Shown here: one piece after another, positions 5,546-12,139 of the stretch
Position numbering within the stretch: the stretch's first letter is position 1
Layout: each line of letters starts with the position of its first letter
NCBI GenBank assembly: GCA_934718145.1
Contig: CAKUZC010000021.1
Location: forward strand, 1-12,139
Reading direction: 5' to 3'
Length of the DNA: 12,139 nucleotides
DNA from: an uncultured Eubacteriales bacterium
Lineage (GTDB): Bacteria; Bacillota; Clostridia; Oscillospirales; Acutalibacteraceae
Program-made: the position numbers and the translations under genes
Notes under the pieces: model-generated
Databases searched by the model: none
What the model saw: only the letters and a program-made list of their open reading frames with translations
Told to the model about the DNA's origin: nothing

Positions 5546-6922
5546 ATGGAAAGCAGTAGTTTAAAAGACTTATCAGATATAAAAAAAATTCACTTTATAG
5601 GTATTGGAGGCTCCGGAATGTTCCCTCTTGCCAAGATACTAAGCTCTAAAGGATTTATAATAACAGGTTCGGATGTTTATGAATCTGATACACTTGATAG
5701 AGTGAAAAACTCTGGCATAGAAGTGAATATACCACAAAAAAAAGAAAACATAACCAATCAAGATTTAGTTGTATTTTCAGCAGCAATAAAAGAGTCAAAT
5801 CCGGAAATAATTGAGGCTAAAGAAAAAAATATACCCATAATTGAACGCAGTGTTCTGCTGGGCATATTATTTAAGAATTATAAAAATTCAGTAGCTGTTG
5901 CAGGAACTCACGGAAAAACAACAACTACGTCTATGATAACATCTATACTTTTGGATAGCGGTAAAGATCCTACGGCAGTAATTGGAGCGACTTTAAAAAA
6001 ATTAGATGGAAATAGTTGTACGGGAAAATCCGATATAATAGTGGCAGAAGCGTGTGAGTATGTCGACAGTTTTTTACAACTCTTCCCTCTTATTTCCGTT
6101 ATAACAAATGTAGACGCAGATCATCTTGATTATTTTGGAAACTTGGAAAATATAAAAAAATCATTTAACAAATTTGCTTCCCAAACTCAAAAACTTCTAA
6201 TCTTAAATGGCGACGATAAGAACACAAAGGATTCCGTTAAAAATACCAAAGCTAAAAAAATATTTTTCGGATTGAATGAAAATAACGATTATATCGCTAA
6301 AAATGTAACTTTTACTAAATTACAACAAGCCCATTTTGATATATTTTTTCAAAACAATAAAATTGCACATATCGAACTTACCGCTCCCGGAAAACATAAT
6401 ATGTATAATGCCCTTGCTGCATTTGTAGCATGTACTGAACTCGGAGTAGATACTCTCGAAATTGAAAAATCTTTAAACCAGTTCACAGGTGCTCACAGAA
6501 GATTTGAGATTTTAGGAGAAATAAATGGAATTACAGTTGTTGATGATTTCGCTCATCATCCAACAGAAATAAGTTCCACTTTAAGCGCTGCATCAAAAAT
6601 GGAATTTAATAGAGTATGGGCAATTTTTCAACCACACACCTATTCACGCACGTTTATGCTTATGGACGATTTTTCAAGAGCTTTATCAATTGCAGATAAG
6701 GTTATTGTGTCTGAAATTTTGCCGGTAAGAGAAACTAATACTTACGGAGTATCTTCAAAAGATTTAGTCGATAAAATTGAATCCGCAATATATATACCTG
6801 ATTTTGAAAAAATAGCTGAATTTATATGCAAGAACGCTAAAAAAGGTGATTTAGTAATAACACTTGGAGGCGGAAACGTTTATAAATGTGCTAATATGAT
6901 AAAAGAGGCTCTTGAAAAATAA
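5546..6922 (+). CDS. murC: UDP-N-acetylmuramate--L-alanine ligase (MurC)
   Basis: 458 residues, the usual MurC length. The N-terminal UDP-binding domain has HFIGIGGSGM (16-25). The Mur-ligase ATP-binding P-loop is AGTHGKTTTTSM (119-130). The central domain has EACEYVDSF (168-176) and NVDADHLDYF (188-197). The C-terminal domain has APGKHNMYNALAAF (280-293), DDFAHHPTEI (333-342) and FQPHTYSRT (361-369). It adds L-alanine to UDP-N-acetylmuramate at the expense of ATP in the cytoplasm, the first peptide step of peptidoglycan synthesis. The ATG has a modest AAAGG SD 11 bases upstream. It follows the low-complexity membrane protein gene after 29 bases and is probably co-transcribed with it. Confidence 0.97.
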   Translation: MESSSLKDLSDIKKIHFIGIGGSGMFPLAKILSSKGFIITGSDVYESDTLDRVKNSGIEVNIPQKKENITNQDLVVFSAAIKESNPEIIEAKEKNIPIIERSVLLGILFKNYKNSVAVAGTHGKTTTTSMITSILLDSGKDPTAVIGATLKKLDGNSCTGKSDIIVAEACEYVDSFLQLFPLISVITNVDADHLDYFGNLENIKKSFNKFASQTQKLLILNGDDKNTKDSVKNTKAKKIFFGLNENNDYIAKNVTFTKLQQAHFDIFFQNNKIAHIELTAPGKHNMYNALAAFVACTELGVDTLEIEKSLNQFTGAHRRFEILGEINGITVVDDFAHHPTEISSTLSAASKMEFNRVWAIFQPHTYSRTFMLMDDFSRALSIADKVIVSEILPVRETNTYGVSSKDLVDKIESAIYIPDFEKIAEFICKNAKKGDLVITLGGGNVYKCANMIKEALEK

Positions 6923-6967
6923 TTTTTTGTACGATACTTTAATGATGAATTTTTTAAAAAAATGTAT

Positions 6968-7002
6968 TATAATTAAATTCCAAGTTCAATTTTTAGAAAG
7001 GA
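6968..7002 (+). promoter_or_regulatory. Possible -10 element and ribosome binding site of rubrerythrin
   Basis: The -10 candidate TATAAT (6968-6973) lies 40 bases before the rubrerythrin start, without a convincing -35 (GATGAA at 6944-6949 is the nearest). The SD AGAAAGGA (6995-7002) lies 10 bases before the ATG. There is no recognisable terminator after murC in the preceding 45 bases, so readthrough from murC is also possible. Confidence 0.35.
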
Positions 7003-7012
7003 ATTAAATTAG

Positions 7013-7603
7013 ATGGCTGTATTGTTTGAAAAAAGCAACACAAAAGTAAACCTTATGAAAGCTTTTGCCGGAGAAAGTCAAGCTCGCAATAGATATGCAA
7101 TGGCCGCTTCTCAAGCAAAAAAAGAAGGATTCAATGTAATTGAAAAATTATTCGCATTTACTGCAAATCAAGAAAAAGAACATGCTAAACTCTTTTATCA
7201 AAAATTAACTCCTGTATACGGAACAAACATCAGTATCGAGGCGGGATTTCCCGTCGATATTTACAGCAATTCAATAGATTTGCTTAAATGTGCTCAACAC
7301 AATGAATATGAGGAGTACAATGATGTATATAAATCTTTCGGAGATGAAGCTAAATCAGAAGGGTTTGAAGAAATAGCAAATTTGTTTTATAGTGTAGCTG
7401 AAATCGAAAAAATTCATGGAGACAGGTTCGGTAAGTTTATTGAATTAATTGAAAATAATGAATTGTTCGAATCAAGTAAAGAAGAACGTTGGATTTGTCT
7501 TAACTGCGGTTACATATATAATTCAAAAACAGCTTTAGAAAATTGTCCGATATGTAATCACGGAAAAGGTTACCAAATGCGTCATGACTGGATATTAATC
7601 TAG
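7013..7603 (+). CDS. rbr: Rubrerythrin (diiron peroxidase with C-terminal rubredoxin-like domain)
   Basis: 196 residues. The N-terminal four-helix ferritin-like diiron domain shows Glu21 (AGESQARNRYAM), EKEH at 54-57, glutamates at 98-100 and EKIH at 132-135. The C-terminal rubredoxin-like domain has WICLNCGYIY and ENCPIC, with iron-binding Cys162, Cys165, Cys178 and Cys181. The family reduces hydrogen peroxide to water in anaerobes and microaerophiles, using electrons passed through the rubredoxin iron centre, in the cytoplasm. The ATG is supported by AGAAAGGA 10 bases upstream. It ends in TAG, and ndk starts 41 bases later with no terminator between, so they are probably co-transcribed. The order diiron then rubredoxin is the classical one. 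Confidence 0.95.
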   Translation: MAVLFEKSNTKVNLMKAFAGESQARNRYAMAASQAKKEGFNVIEKLFAFTANQEKEHAKLFYQKLTPVYGTNISIEAGFPVDIYSNSIDLLKCAQHNEYEEYNDVYKSFGDEAKSEGFEEIANLFYSVAEIEKIHGDRFGKFIELIENNELFESSKEERWICLNCGYIYNSKTALENCPICNHGKGYQMRHDWILI

Positions 7604-7644
7604 TTTAAAATAAATTAATTAATAAAAAGAAAGAAGTGTTTTTT

Positions 7645-8058
7645 ATGTCAACAGAAAGAACTTATATAATGCTTAAACCTGACTGCGTAAAAAGAAAATT
7701 AATGGGTAAAGTTATTTCCAGAATTGAAAAAAAAGGATATACAATTTCAAACATTAAAATGATGAATTTAAATGAAGAAATTTTACGCGAACATTATGCA
7801 CATATAGCTGATCGCCCATTCTTCCCGAATATTGTAGAATACATGACATCTGGACCAGTTGTAGGAATGATTGTAGAAGGAGAAAATGTAGTAAAGGGTA
7901 TGAGAATACTTATGGGTGCAACCAAGTTTGAGGAAGCACTTGCCGGAACAATCAGAGGAGATTTTGCAATGAGCACAGGCGAAAATATAATACATGGTTC
8001 TGATTCCGCCGAAAACGGAGAAATTGAAATCAAAAGATTTTTCGGAGAAAATGCTTAA
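7645..8058 (+). CDS. ndk: Nucleoside diphosphate kinase
   Basis: 137 residues from the ATG at 7645: MSTERTYIMLKPDCVKRKLMG is the standard NDK start. The active-site segment is NIIHGSDS, with the phosphorylated His117. Other family blocks are SGPVVGMIVEGENVV and AGTIRGDFA. The enzyme exchanges the gamma phosphate between nucleoside tri- and diphosphates by a ping-pong mechanism, balancing NTP and dNTP pools. The frame extends back to a GTG at 7636, but the purine-rich SD (AAAGAAAGAAG, 7626-7636) overlaps that codon and is correctly spaced only for the ATG at 7645. It is the last gene of the rightward block, and a hairpin terminator follows 53 bases later. Confidence 0.96.
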   Translation: MSTERTYIMLKPDCVKRKLMGKVISRIEKKGYTISNIKMMNLNEEILREHYAHIADRPFFPNIVEYMTSGPVVGMIVEGENVVKGMRILMGATKFEEALAGTIRGDFAMSTGENIIHGSDSAENGEIEIKRFFGENA

Positions 8059-8111
8059 CATTAATTGATGTTAAATTGAAATATAACAATAAAAATTAAG
8101 GCATAAAACTA

Positions 8112-8143
8112 CCTGCTGTGTAAAAACAGCAGGCTTTTACTTT
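8112..8143 (+). terminator. Hairpin terminator after ndk, probably bidirectional
   Basis: CCTGCTGT (8112-8119) and ACAGCAGG (8126-8133) form a perfect 8-bp stem with a 6-base loop. CTTTTACTTT follows on the plus strand and TAGTTTTA on the minus strand. It lies between the convergent ndk and rluB genes and can serve both. Confidence 0.85.
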
Positions 8144-8158
8144 AGAATAGAGAAAATT

Positions 8159-8902
8159 TTAATAAAATATTTTTATTTCATTTTCATTTAAATCTCTCCA
8201 TTTTCCCGGTGATAACATACCGAGCTTAAGCACTCCTATAGAAATTCGTTTTAATCTTGCGACTTCTAATCCTACAGATTCGCACATTTTTCTTATTTGG
8301 CGATTTCTTCCCTCTTTTATTGAAATTTCAAGAACTACACGATTTTTTTCTTGAACAATTACATTTACACGTGCAGGTTCTGTATACTTTCCGTCTATTT
8401 CAATTCCGGTACAAAGTTTAGTCATTTGGTCTTCAGTTAATTTCGGACGTACTGTAACTCTATACGTCTTCCATATATTTTTTGAAGGATGAATAAGTCT
8501 ATTTGCAAAATCCCCATTATTTGTCATTATAATGAGGCCTTCTGAATCCTTATCTAAACGTCCCGCAGGATAAACTCTTTCCGGTATATCCCTAACTAAA
8601 TCTGCTACACATTTTCTTCCCTTTTCATCACTCATAGTAGTTACAAACCCTCTGGGTTTATAGAGCATTATATAACGAAAACCCGACTGATCATTTTTTA
8701 TAACTTGCTCATCAACTTTTACCAAATCTTTTTGAGGGTTAACTCTATCTCCCAATTTAGCGATTTGTCCATTAATTTTAACTTTTCCGTTTTTTATAAA
8801 AAATTCTGATTTTCTTCTAGACGCAAATGAACAATACGATAAATATTTTTGAAGGACCATAGTATTACTTGAATTTTCTTGCTCTTTTAAATTTTCTGAC
8901 AA
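8159..8902 (-). CDS. rluB: Ribosomal large-subunit pseudouridine synthase, RsuA/RluB family
   Basis: An S4 RNA-binding domain comes first (LQKYLSYCSFASRRKSEFFIKNG and following), then the pseudouridine synthase core with the RsuA-family catalytic motif GRLDKDSEGL. A C-terminal EGRNRQIRKMCESVG block is also typical. In characterised members the enzyme isomerises a uridine of 23S rRNA (RluB) or 16S rRNA (RsuA); choosing RluB is by overall similarity and the exact target is not certain. Start choice is open: a GTG at 8911 overlaps the only SD (GGAGTG) and cannot use it. The TTG at 8902 lies at a normal distance from that SD and is chosen here. The ATG at 8860 gives the usual family N-terminus but has a weak SD. 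It lies just downstream of the carboxypeptidase gene without a terminator, so they form one operon. Confidence 0.9.
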   Translation of the reverse strand: MSENLKEQENSSNTMVLQKYLSYCSFASRRKSEFFIKNGKVKINGQIAKLGDRVNPQKDLVKVDEQVIKNDQSGFRYIMLYKPRGFVTTMSDEKGRKCVADLVRDIPERVYPAGRLDKDSEGLIIMTNNGDFANRLIHPSKNIWKTYRVTVRPKLTEDQMTKLCTGIEIDGKYTEPARVNVIVQEKNRVVLEISIKEGRNRQIRKMCESVGLEVARLKRISIGVLKLGMLSPGKWRDLNENEIKIFY

Positions 8903-8926
8903 ATTTTTCACTCCAAATTTTATAAA

Positions 8927-10081
8927 TTATTTTACACCAATCAGTTTTTTAAAAAACTCCCCTATAGACTGAAAAAAATTTTTTTTGCATGCAACAGGAT
9001 TTTTTATTTCAGTATTGGAAATTATTTGATTTTCACCTATTATTCTTCCATCTAAGCAGTATACCACTTTTCCAACTATTTGTCCTTTTTCTATAGGTGA
9101 TTTCACTGAATTAGCCAACTCTACCTTACGTTCAACTTTATTTTCATCACCTTTTTTAAAACTTTTTGAAAACTCAGATATTCCTATAGCTTCAATGTTT
9201 TCATCCTTTTTTCCTTCCAAAGGTACAAAAGTCTTAAAATTTTTGTCACTAAACAATTTTGAAACTGTATTTTCAAATCCGTAATTATACAATTTCATGT
9301 GATCGTCCCAGTCGTTTGGAGCATTAAGAGTAACGCAAATTAATCTCACTCCATTTTTTTCCGCACATGAAACCAAACATCTACCTGCTGCCTTTGTAAA
9401 ACCTGTTTTTACCCCTATACACCCTTCATAAAGCCTTAAAAGTTTATTATGATTCCTTATATTAATAACTTTAGATGGATTTACAAATTTAACCTGCATA
9501 CTTTTCTGAGAAGCTATTTTAGCAAAATCCTCATTTTCCATCGCGTATGCACCTAAAACAGCCATGTCTTTTGCAGTGGAATGGTGGTTATCTTTGTCTA
9601 ATCCTGAAGGAGTTGAAAATTTTGTATCTTTCATACCTATTAATTTCGCTTTTTCTGACATCAAACTTATAAATTTCTCAGTAGTCCCTCCAACTGCAAT
9701 AGCCGCAGCGTTCGCAGAATCATTTCCCGAACACAAAAGCATACCTTTAGCAAGTGCATCCAAATTAACAATATCTCCCGGCATAAGTCCCATAGATGTA
9801 CCTTCAACTCTTACCATTTCGTCTGTAATTTCAATTTCTTTGTTCCCACATGCCTGCATACACTCTAAAGTAAGTAGAGCAGTCATGATTTTGGTGGTAC
9901 TTGCCATTGGGAGGGGCTGAGTCTCATTTTTAGACCATAAAACACTTCCGGAATCTGAACACATTAGTATTGCCGACTTAGCAGAAACATCTAAATCCGC
10001 AGCTTTTAGAGACACTAAATTCAACCACATTCCAATCGCGAAACATAATAAAAAACTCATTAACCTTTTTATCTTTAACAT
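8927..10081 (-). CDS. dacF: D-alanyl-D-alanine carboxypeptidase (PBP5/DacF type, serine-type S11)
   Basis: 384 residues with a signal peptide (1-27, ending SLKA/A) and all three penicillin-binding active-site motifs: S61-T-T-K64 (PMASTTKIMTA), S118-G-N120 (LLCSGNDSANA) and K225-T-G227 (GVKTGFT). The C-terminal half is the beta-rich PBP5 C-domain. The last residues (FFQSIGEFFKKLIGVK) form an amphipathic helix of the kind that anchors PBP5-type enzymes to the outer face of the membrane. It removes the terminal D-Ala from stem peptides, limiting cross-linking; DacF and DacB homologues act on spore cortex. Naming it dacF rather than dacA or dacB is an inference from the neighbouring sigG and rluB. 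Divergent from sigG. The SD (AGAGGTGA) is about 20 bases from the ATG, with a small hairpin between them. Confidence 0.93.
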   Translation of the reverse strand: MLKIKRLMSFLLCFAIGMWLNLVSLKAADLDVSAKSAILMCSDSGSVLWSKNETQPLPMASTTKIMTALLTLECMQACGNKEIEITDEMVRVEGTSMGLMPGDIVNLDALAKGMLLCSGNDSANAAAIAVGGTTEKFISLMSEKAKLIGMKDTKFSTPSGLDKDNHHSTAKDMAVLGAYAMENEDFAKIASQKSMQVKFVNPSKVINIRNHNKLLRLYEGCIGVKTGFTKAAGRCLVSCAEKNGVRLICVTLNAPNDWDDHMKLYNYGFENTVSKLFSDKNFKTFVPLEGKKDENIEAIGISEFSKSFKKGDENKVERKVELANSVKSPIEKGQIVGKVVYCLDGRIIGENQIISNTEIKNPVACKKNFFQSIGEFFKKLIGVK

Positions 10082-10083
10082 CG

Positions 10084-10111
10084 ACAGAGCAAAATTGCTC
10101 TTTCACCTCTC
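10084..10111 (-). promoter_or_regulatory. Shine-Dalgarno and intervening hairpin before dacF
   Basis: On the minus strand GAGAGGTGA is followed by the inverted repeat AGAGCA-ATTT-TGCTCT, then GTCG and the ATG. Linear spacing from SD to ATG is about 20 bases, far too long. If the 6-bp hairpin folds, the effective spacing drops to about 6. No alternative SD serves the ATG or the second ATG seven codons in. Confidence 0.45.
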
Positions 10112-10187
10112 ATATAAAACAATATATAAAATACTATGCAACAAATTTTAAAAAAAGGAGAAATATTTTACAAACAAGTATTTCATT

Positions 10188-10217
10188 GAATTAAATATCT
10201 GTAATTCACCAATAATA
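10188..10217 (+). promoter_or_regulatory. Possible forespore (sigma-F/G-type) promoter of sigG
   Basis: GAATT (10188-10192), an 18-base spacer and AATAATA (10211-10217) approach the sigma-G pattern GMATR-18-CATWMTA with one mismatch in each element. It lies 40 bases before the sigG ATG. sigG is known to be forespore-transcribed and autoregulated in Bacillus. The match is weak in such AT-rich DNA. Confidence 0.3.
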
Positions 10218-10256
10218 AAAGTGTATTTGGAAATTATTGGGCGGAGGACAAAATAA

Positions 10257-11027
10257 ATGCCTTACGAAAAAGTTAAAATTTGCGGAATAAACACATCAGG
10301 CTTGAAAACTTTACCGGAAAAAGAAAAAATACGGTTATTAAAACTTTCACAAAGCGGAGACAAAAAGGCTCGTGAAGATTTAATAAACGGAAATTTGAGA
10401 CTCATTTTGAGTGTAATACAGCGTTTTGCGGGAAGAGGAGAAACTTTCGATGACTTATTTCAAGTAGGATGCATAGGACTTATAAAATCCATAGATAATT
10501 TTGATATATCCCAAAATGTCAGATTTTCCACATATGCAGTCCCGATGATAATAGGCGAAATCAGACGTCATTTACGTGATAACAACTCTATAAGGGTAAG
10601 TCGTTCCATGCGTGACACTGCATATAGAGCAATGCAAATAAAAGAACAAATGCTAACGAGTAAAAATAAAGAACCTTCAATAGAAGAAATCGCTCAAGAA
10701 ATGGGAGTATCAAAAGAGACTGTAGTCTTGTCGTTGGAATCAGTTGTAGAACCCATATCACTTAATGAGCCCATTTTTTCCGACGGAGAAGGAGACACTG
10801 TCTACGTAATGGATCAACTGGGGAATAATGACAGAGATACAAATTGGTTAGATGAAATATTTCTTAAACAAGTTATAAAAAAATTGACTGAAAGAGAAAA
10901 AAATATACTTTCCCTAAGATTTTTAAAGGGAAAAACACAGACAGAAGTCGCAAAAAAGATAGGAATAAGTCAAGCTCAAGTTTCACGATTAGAAAAAAAT
11001 GCAATGAAAAAAATAAGAGAAAATTAA
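10257..11027 (+). CDS. sigG: Forespore-specific RNA polymerase sigma factor SigG
   Basis: 256 residues, close to Bacillus SigG in length and sequence throughout. It has the SigG-typical N-terminus (KVKICGINTSGL), NGNLRLILSVIQRF, region 2 with DDLFQVGCIGLIKSIDNFD (65-83) and RFSTYAVPMIIGEIRRHLRDNN (89-110) for core binding and -10 recognition. It also has the region 3 segment IRVSRSMRDTAYRA and the region 4.2 helix-turn-helix KTQTEVAKKIGISQAQVSRLEKNA for -35 recognition. In spore formers it directs late forespore transcription after engulfment, including germination and DNA-protection genes. The neighbouring IRVSRSMRD block and the N-terminal signature favour SigG over SigF. The ATG has a strong SD GGAGG (10243-10247), 9 bases upstream. 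In the window it pairs functionally with spoIIP, which drives the engulfment that precedes SigG activity. Confidence 0.96.
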   Translation: MPYEKVKICGINTSGLKTLPEKEKIRLLKLSQSGDKKAREDLINGNLRLILSVIQRFAGRGETFDDLFQVGCIGLIKSIDNFDISQNVRFSTYAVPMIIGEIRRHLRDNNSIRVSRSMRDTAYRAMQIKEQMLTSKNKEPSIEEIAQEMGVSKETVVLSLESVVEPISLNEPIFSDGEGDTVYVMDQLGNNDRDTNWLDEIFLKQVIKKLTEREKNILSLRFLKGKTQTEVAKKIGISQAQVSRLEKNAMKKIREN

Positions 11028-11029
11028 AC

Positions 11030-11051
11030 CCACCGAAAATACAATCGGTGG
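11030..11051 (+). terminator. Hairpin between convergent sigG and the 11067 gene
   Basis: CCACCGA (11030-11036) and TCGGTGG (11045-11051) form a perfect 7-bp stem with an 8-base loop. It begins 3 bases after the sigG stop. The T-tract is poor on the plus strand and better on the minus strand (GGGTTTAATTTTC), so it may mainly end the minus-strand gene. Confidence 0.65.
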
Positions 11052-11066
11052 ATAAATAAATATTGT

Positions 11067-11453
11067 TTATTCTAATTCCATACCAAAAAAACCTACTTTA
11101 CCACTATTTCCTGCTTTTACTATTTTTTTGGCATTTTCTTCGCCTTTAACATATGTTAAGTGACCCTTAGTTATACCACTGCCACTAATTAGTATGCTAT
11201 ACCAATCATCTGTTTTATAATGATCGTTAAGTATTTCAGACGGAACATATTCAAATTTTAACTTAGCGTCTTTTTTGATCTTTTTATGAACCATATCAGA
11301 TTTACGAAGTCGAATAGTATATTCATATCCTTTAACTAAAATATCACTCATTTCTTCACTTAAAACTTTCCATCCTCCGGCAATTAACGCATTTATCTGT
11401 GCACTTAATTTTTCATCCTCTCTGAAAATTGTACTTTCGAATTCCATTACCAT
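11067..11453 (-). CDS. Small soluble protein of unknown function (faint DUF4177-like N-terminus)
   Basis: 128 residues, no signal peptide or membrane segment. The first half (FESTIFREDEKLSAQINALIAGGWKVLSEE, then YEYTIRLRK) has the pattern of small DUF4177-type domains: a strand, a helix with GGW, and two strands. This is only a resemblance. The second half is Lys-rich with a Gly-rich end (KGHLTYVKGEENAKKIVKAGNSGKVGFFG). SD AAAGGAG lies 4 bases from the ATG at 11453 and 10 from a second ATG at 11447; either could be the start. The gene stands alone between sigG (convergent) and the GNAT gene, with its own promoter and a palindromic operator candidate, so it looks individually controlled. Confidence 0.8.
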   Translation of the reverse strand: MVMEFESTIFREDEKLSAQINALIAGGWKVLSEEMSDILVKGYEYTIRLRKSDMVHKKIKKDAKLKFEYVPSEILNDHYKTDDWYSILISGSGITKGHLTYVKGEENAKKIVKAGNSGKVGFFGMELE

Positions 11454-11476
11454 AACACTCCTTTTAATAATAAAAT

Positions 11477-11496
11477 TTATTCTTGATCAAGAATAA
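11477..11496. promoter_or_regulatory. Perfect 20-bp palindrome, candidate operator of the 11067 gene
   Basis: TTATTCTTGATCAAGAATAA reads identically on both strands. It sits immediately downstream of the -10 element, where transcription should begin, and 24 bases before the start codon. This is the classic place for a dimeric repressor site. A role as a 5' mRNA stem-loop is the alternative. Confidence 0.6.
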
Positions 11497-11498
11497 GT

Positions 11499-11527
11499 AC
11501 ATTATATATATATATATATTAAGTCAA
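11499..11527 (-). promoter_or_regulatory. Promoter of the 11067 gene with a (TA)8 tract in the spacer
   Basis: On the minus strand there is a -35 TTGACT (11522-11527) with either TATAAT at 15-base spacing (11501-11506) or TAATGT at 17 (11499-11504) as the -10. The spacer is largely an uninterrupted (TA)8 run (11503-11518). Confidence 0.6.
11503..11518. repeat. (TA)8 dinucleotide repeat inside a promoter spacer
   Basis: Eight uninterrupted TA units occupy most of the space between the -35 and -10 of the minus-strand promoter and form the first four bases of its TATAAT. Gain or loss of a unit would change the spacing by two bases. Confidence 0.85.
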
Positions 11528-11613
11528 ATGTTTTTAGTAAAAATAGTTAAGTAACTTTTCATAAGCTTCTAAATACCGGAAGTTTTCACAAATATTTGTC
11601 ATAATTTTACTTA

Positions 11614-11643
11614 TGCAAAAACCTGTCGGATTGTATCGACAGG
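11614..11643 (-). terminator. Rho-independent terminator of the GNAT gene
   Basis: On the minus strand, directly after the TAG stop, CCTGTCG (11637-11643) pairs with CGACAGG (11622-11628) around an 8-base loop and is followed by TTTTTGCAT. Confidence 0.85.
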
Positions 11644-12139
11644 CTAATTTATGTATATTATAAATTCTAAAACCGTTTTTGATTTACTATCATTCGGAAT
11701 TTGTCTTTTTAAAATTCCACCATTTGAAATTATTGCATTCACAAAATTTTCACTGGATTTATCACATAATAATGAAATCTTTTCAATTTGATATTTTTTG
11801 CATTTAAGAATCATTAATTTTAGTATTTCAGTTTCATATCCTTTATTTTCCTCTTCCGGTAATACACTAAAATCTATACTTCCTGTAAATTTTTCAGAAG
11901 AATTTATTTTTAATTCGGCCATACCTAGAAGTTTATTATCAGACTTCCTTATAGCAATATACAATAATGTCTTATTATCAAAACTTTCAATCCATTCTTC
12001 ATAATTCTCAAATTCATACAATCTCGCACTACCGATGAGCTTCTTCCCTGCTCTTAAAAAACTATCCTTATAATTAATAATTTGATTTTTAAACATTGTG
12101 GATGGTCTTAAAAGTTTAACAGCAAACTGCTTTTCCCTG
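11644..12139 (-). CDS. GNAT-family N-acetyltransferase (5' end beyond right edge)
   Basis: The frame is open from the right edge to the TAG at 11644-11646 (about 164 codons visible), so the internal ATG at 12096 is probably not the start. The residues before it (REKQFAVKLLRPST) continue the family-like N-terminus LLRPS..FKNQIINYKDSFL. GNAT features: YIAIRKSDNKLLGMAEL (strand and turn of the core), SIDFSVLPEEENKGYETEILKLMILKCKKYQ (a Q/RxxGxG/A-like acetyl-CoA loop, here ENKGYET, and its helix), then KISLLCDKSSENFVNAIISNGGI typical of the C-terminal part. The loop is degenerate compared with the usual RRKGYAT, so CoA binding may be weaker. The substrate cannot be inferred. It ends directly at a terminator, and nothing links it functionally to its neighbours. 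Confidence 0.85.
   Translation of the reverse strand, partial: REKQFAVKLLRPSTMFKNQIINYKDSFLRAGKKLIGSARLYEFENYEEWIESFDNKTLLYIAIRKSDNKLLGMAELKINSSEKFTGSIDFSVLPEEENKGYETEILKLMILKCKKYQIEKISLLCDKSSENFVNAIISNGGILKRQIPNDSKSKTVLEFIIYIN

Noticed and set aside
6963..6980. PerR-type box upstream of rubrerythrin
   Set aside because: TTATAAT is followed by AAATTCC rather than an inverted half-site; only half matches, as expected by chance in AT-rich sequence around a -10.
7783..8061. Two open frames antisense to ndk
   Set aside because: Both lie wholly within the clearly conserved ndk gene on the other strand, lack SDs and give no recognisable protein.
8055..8074. TTAACAT/ATGTTAA inverted repeat at the ndk stop codon
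   Set aside because: It is all-AT apart from one pair, weak, without a T-tract, and the strong terminator 40 bases later is sufficient.
9564..9920. 118-codon frame antisense to dacF
   Set aside because: It overlaps the active-site-coding region of a clear carboxypeptidase gene and has no family resemblance.
1..12139. CRISPR array, insertion sequence, integrase or prophage genes
   Set aside because: No spaced direct repeats, transposase or integrase-like protein, or terminal inverted repeats were seen anywhere in the window.

Overview
The window is very AT-rich with tightly packed genes. It carries a diagnostic pair of endosporulation genes (spoIIP and sigG), plus murC, a dacF/dacB-type D,D-carboxypeptidase, rubrerythrin, ndk and an RsuA/RluB-type pseudouridine synthase. 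Together these point to a low-GC, anaerobic or oxygen-sensitive, endospore-forming Firmicute of the class Clostridia. An Oscillospiraceae/Acutalibacteraceae-like affiliation is inference only.

Left part (1-2924, all minus strand): an accessory operon read right to left from a clear TTGACA/TATAAT promoter. The first gene encodes a family-2 glycosyltransferase with a Sec signal peptide and a C-terminal ricin-B-like (beta-trefoil) lectin domain. The second starts 2 bases after the first stops and encodes a second signal-peptide-bearing glycosyltransferase, with a farnesoic-acid-methyltransferase-like (Methyltransf_FA) domain inserted ahead of its DDD motif. This gene has one in-frame amber codon at a position where that domain normally has Trp. 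A third gene with its own Shine-Dalgarno (SD) sequence and a signal-peptide-like start runs off the left edge. Exported glycosyltransferases carrying sugar-binding modules are unusual, because nucleotide-sugar donors are normally cytoplasmic. This operon is the most novel part of the window.

Middle (2931-8133): tRNA-Gln and tRNA-Pro (minus strand, own promoter and terminator) separate the accessory operon from a plus-strand block. That block holds spoIIP, a small membrane protein, a low-complexity two-TM protein, murC, rubrerythrin and ndk, and ends at a strong hairpin terminator. It mixes envelope and sporulation functions with oxidative defence and nucleotide metabolism.

Right part (8112-12139): a minus-strand pair dacF-like then rluB, divergent from forespore sigma factor sigG (plus). 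sigG converges on a small unrecognised minus-strand gene. That gene's promoter has a (TA)8 tract between -35 and -10 and a perfect 20-bp palindrome at the expected start site. The last gene is a GNAT acetyltransferase whose start lies beyond the right edge. TAG is an ordinary stop here (spoIIP, rubrerythrin and the GNAT gene all end in TAG), so the amber codon in the second glycosyltransferase gene is not explained by a changed genetic code.
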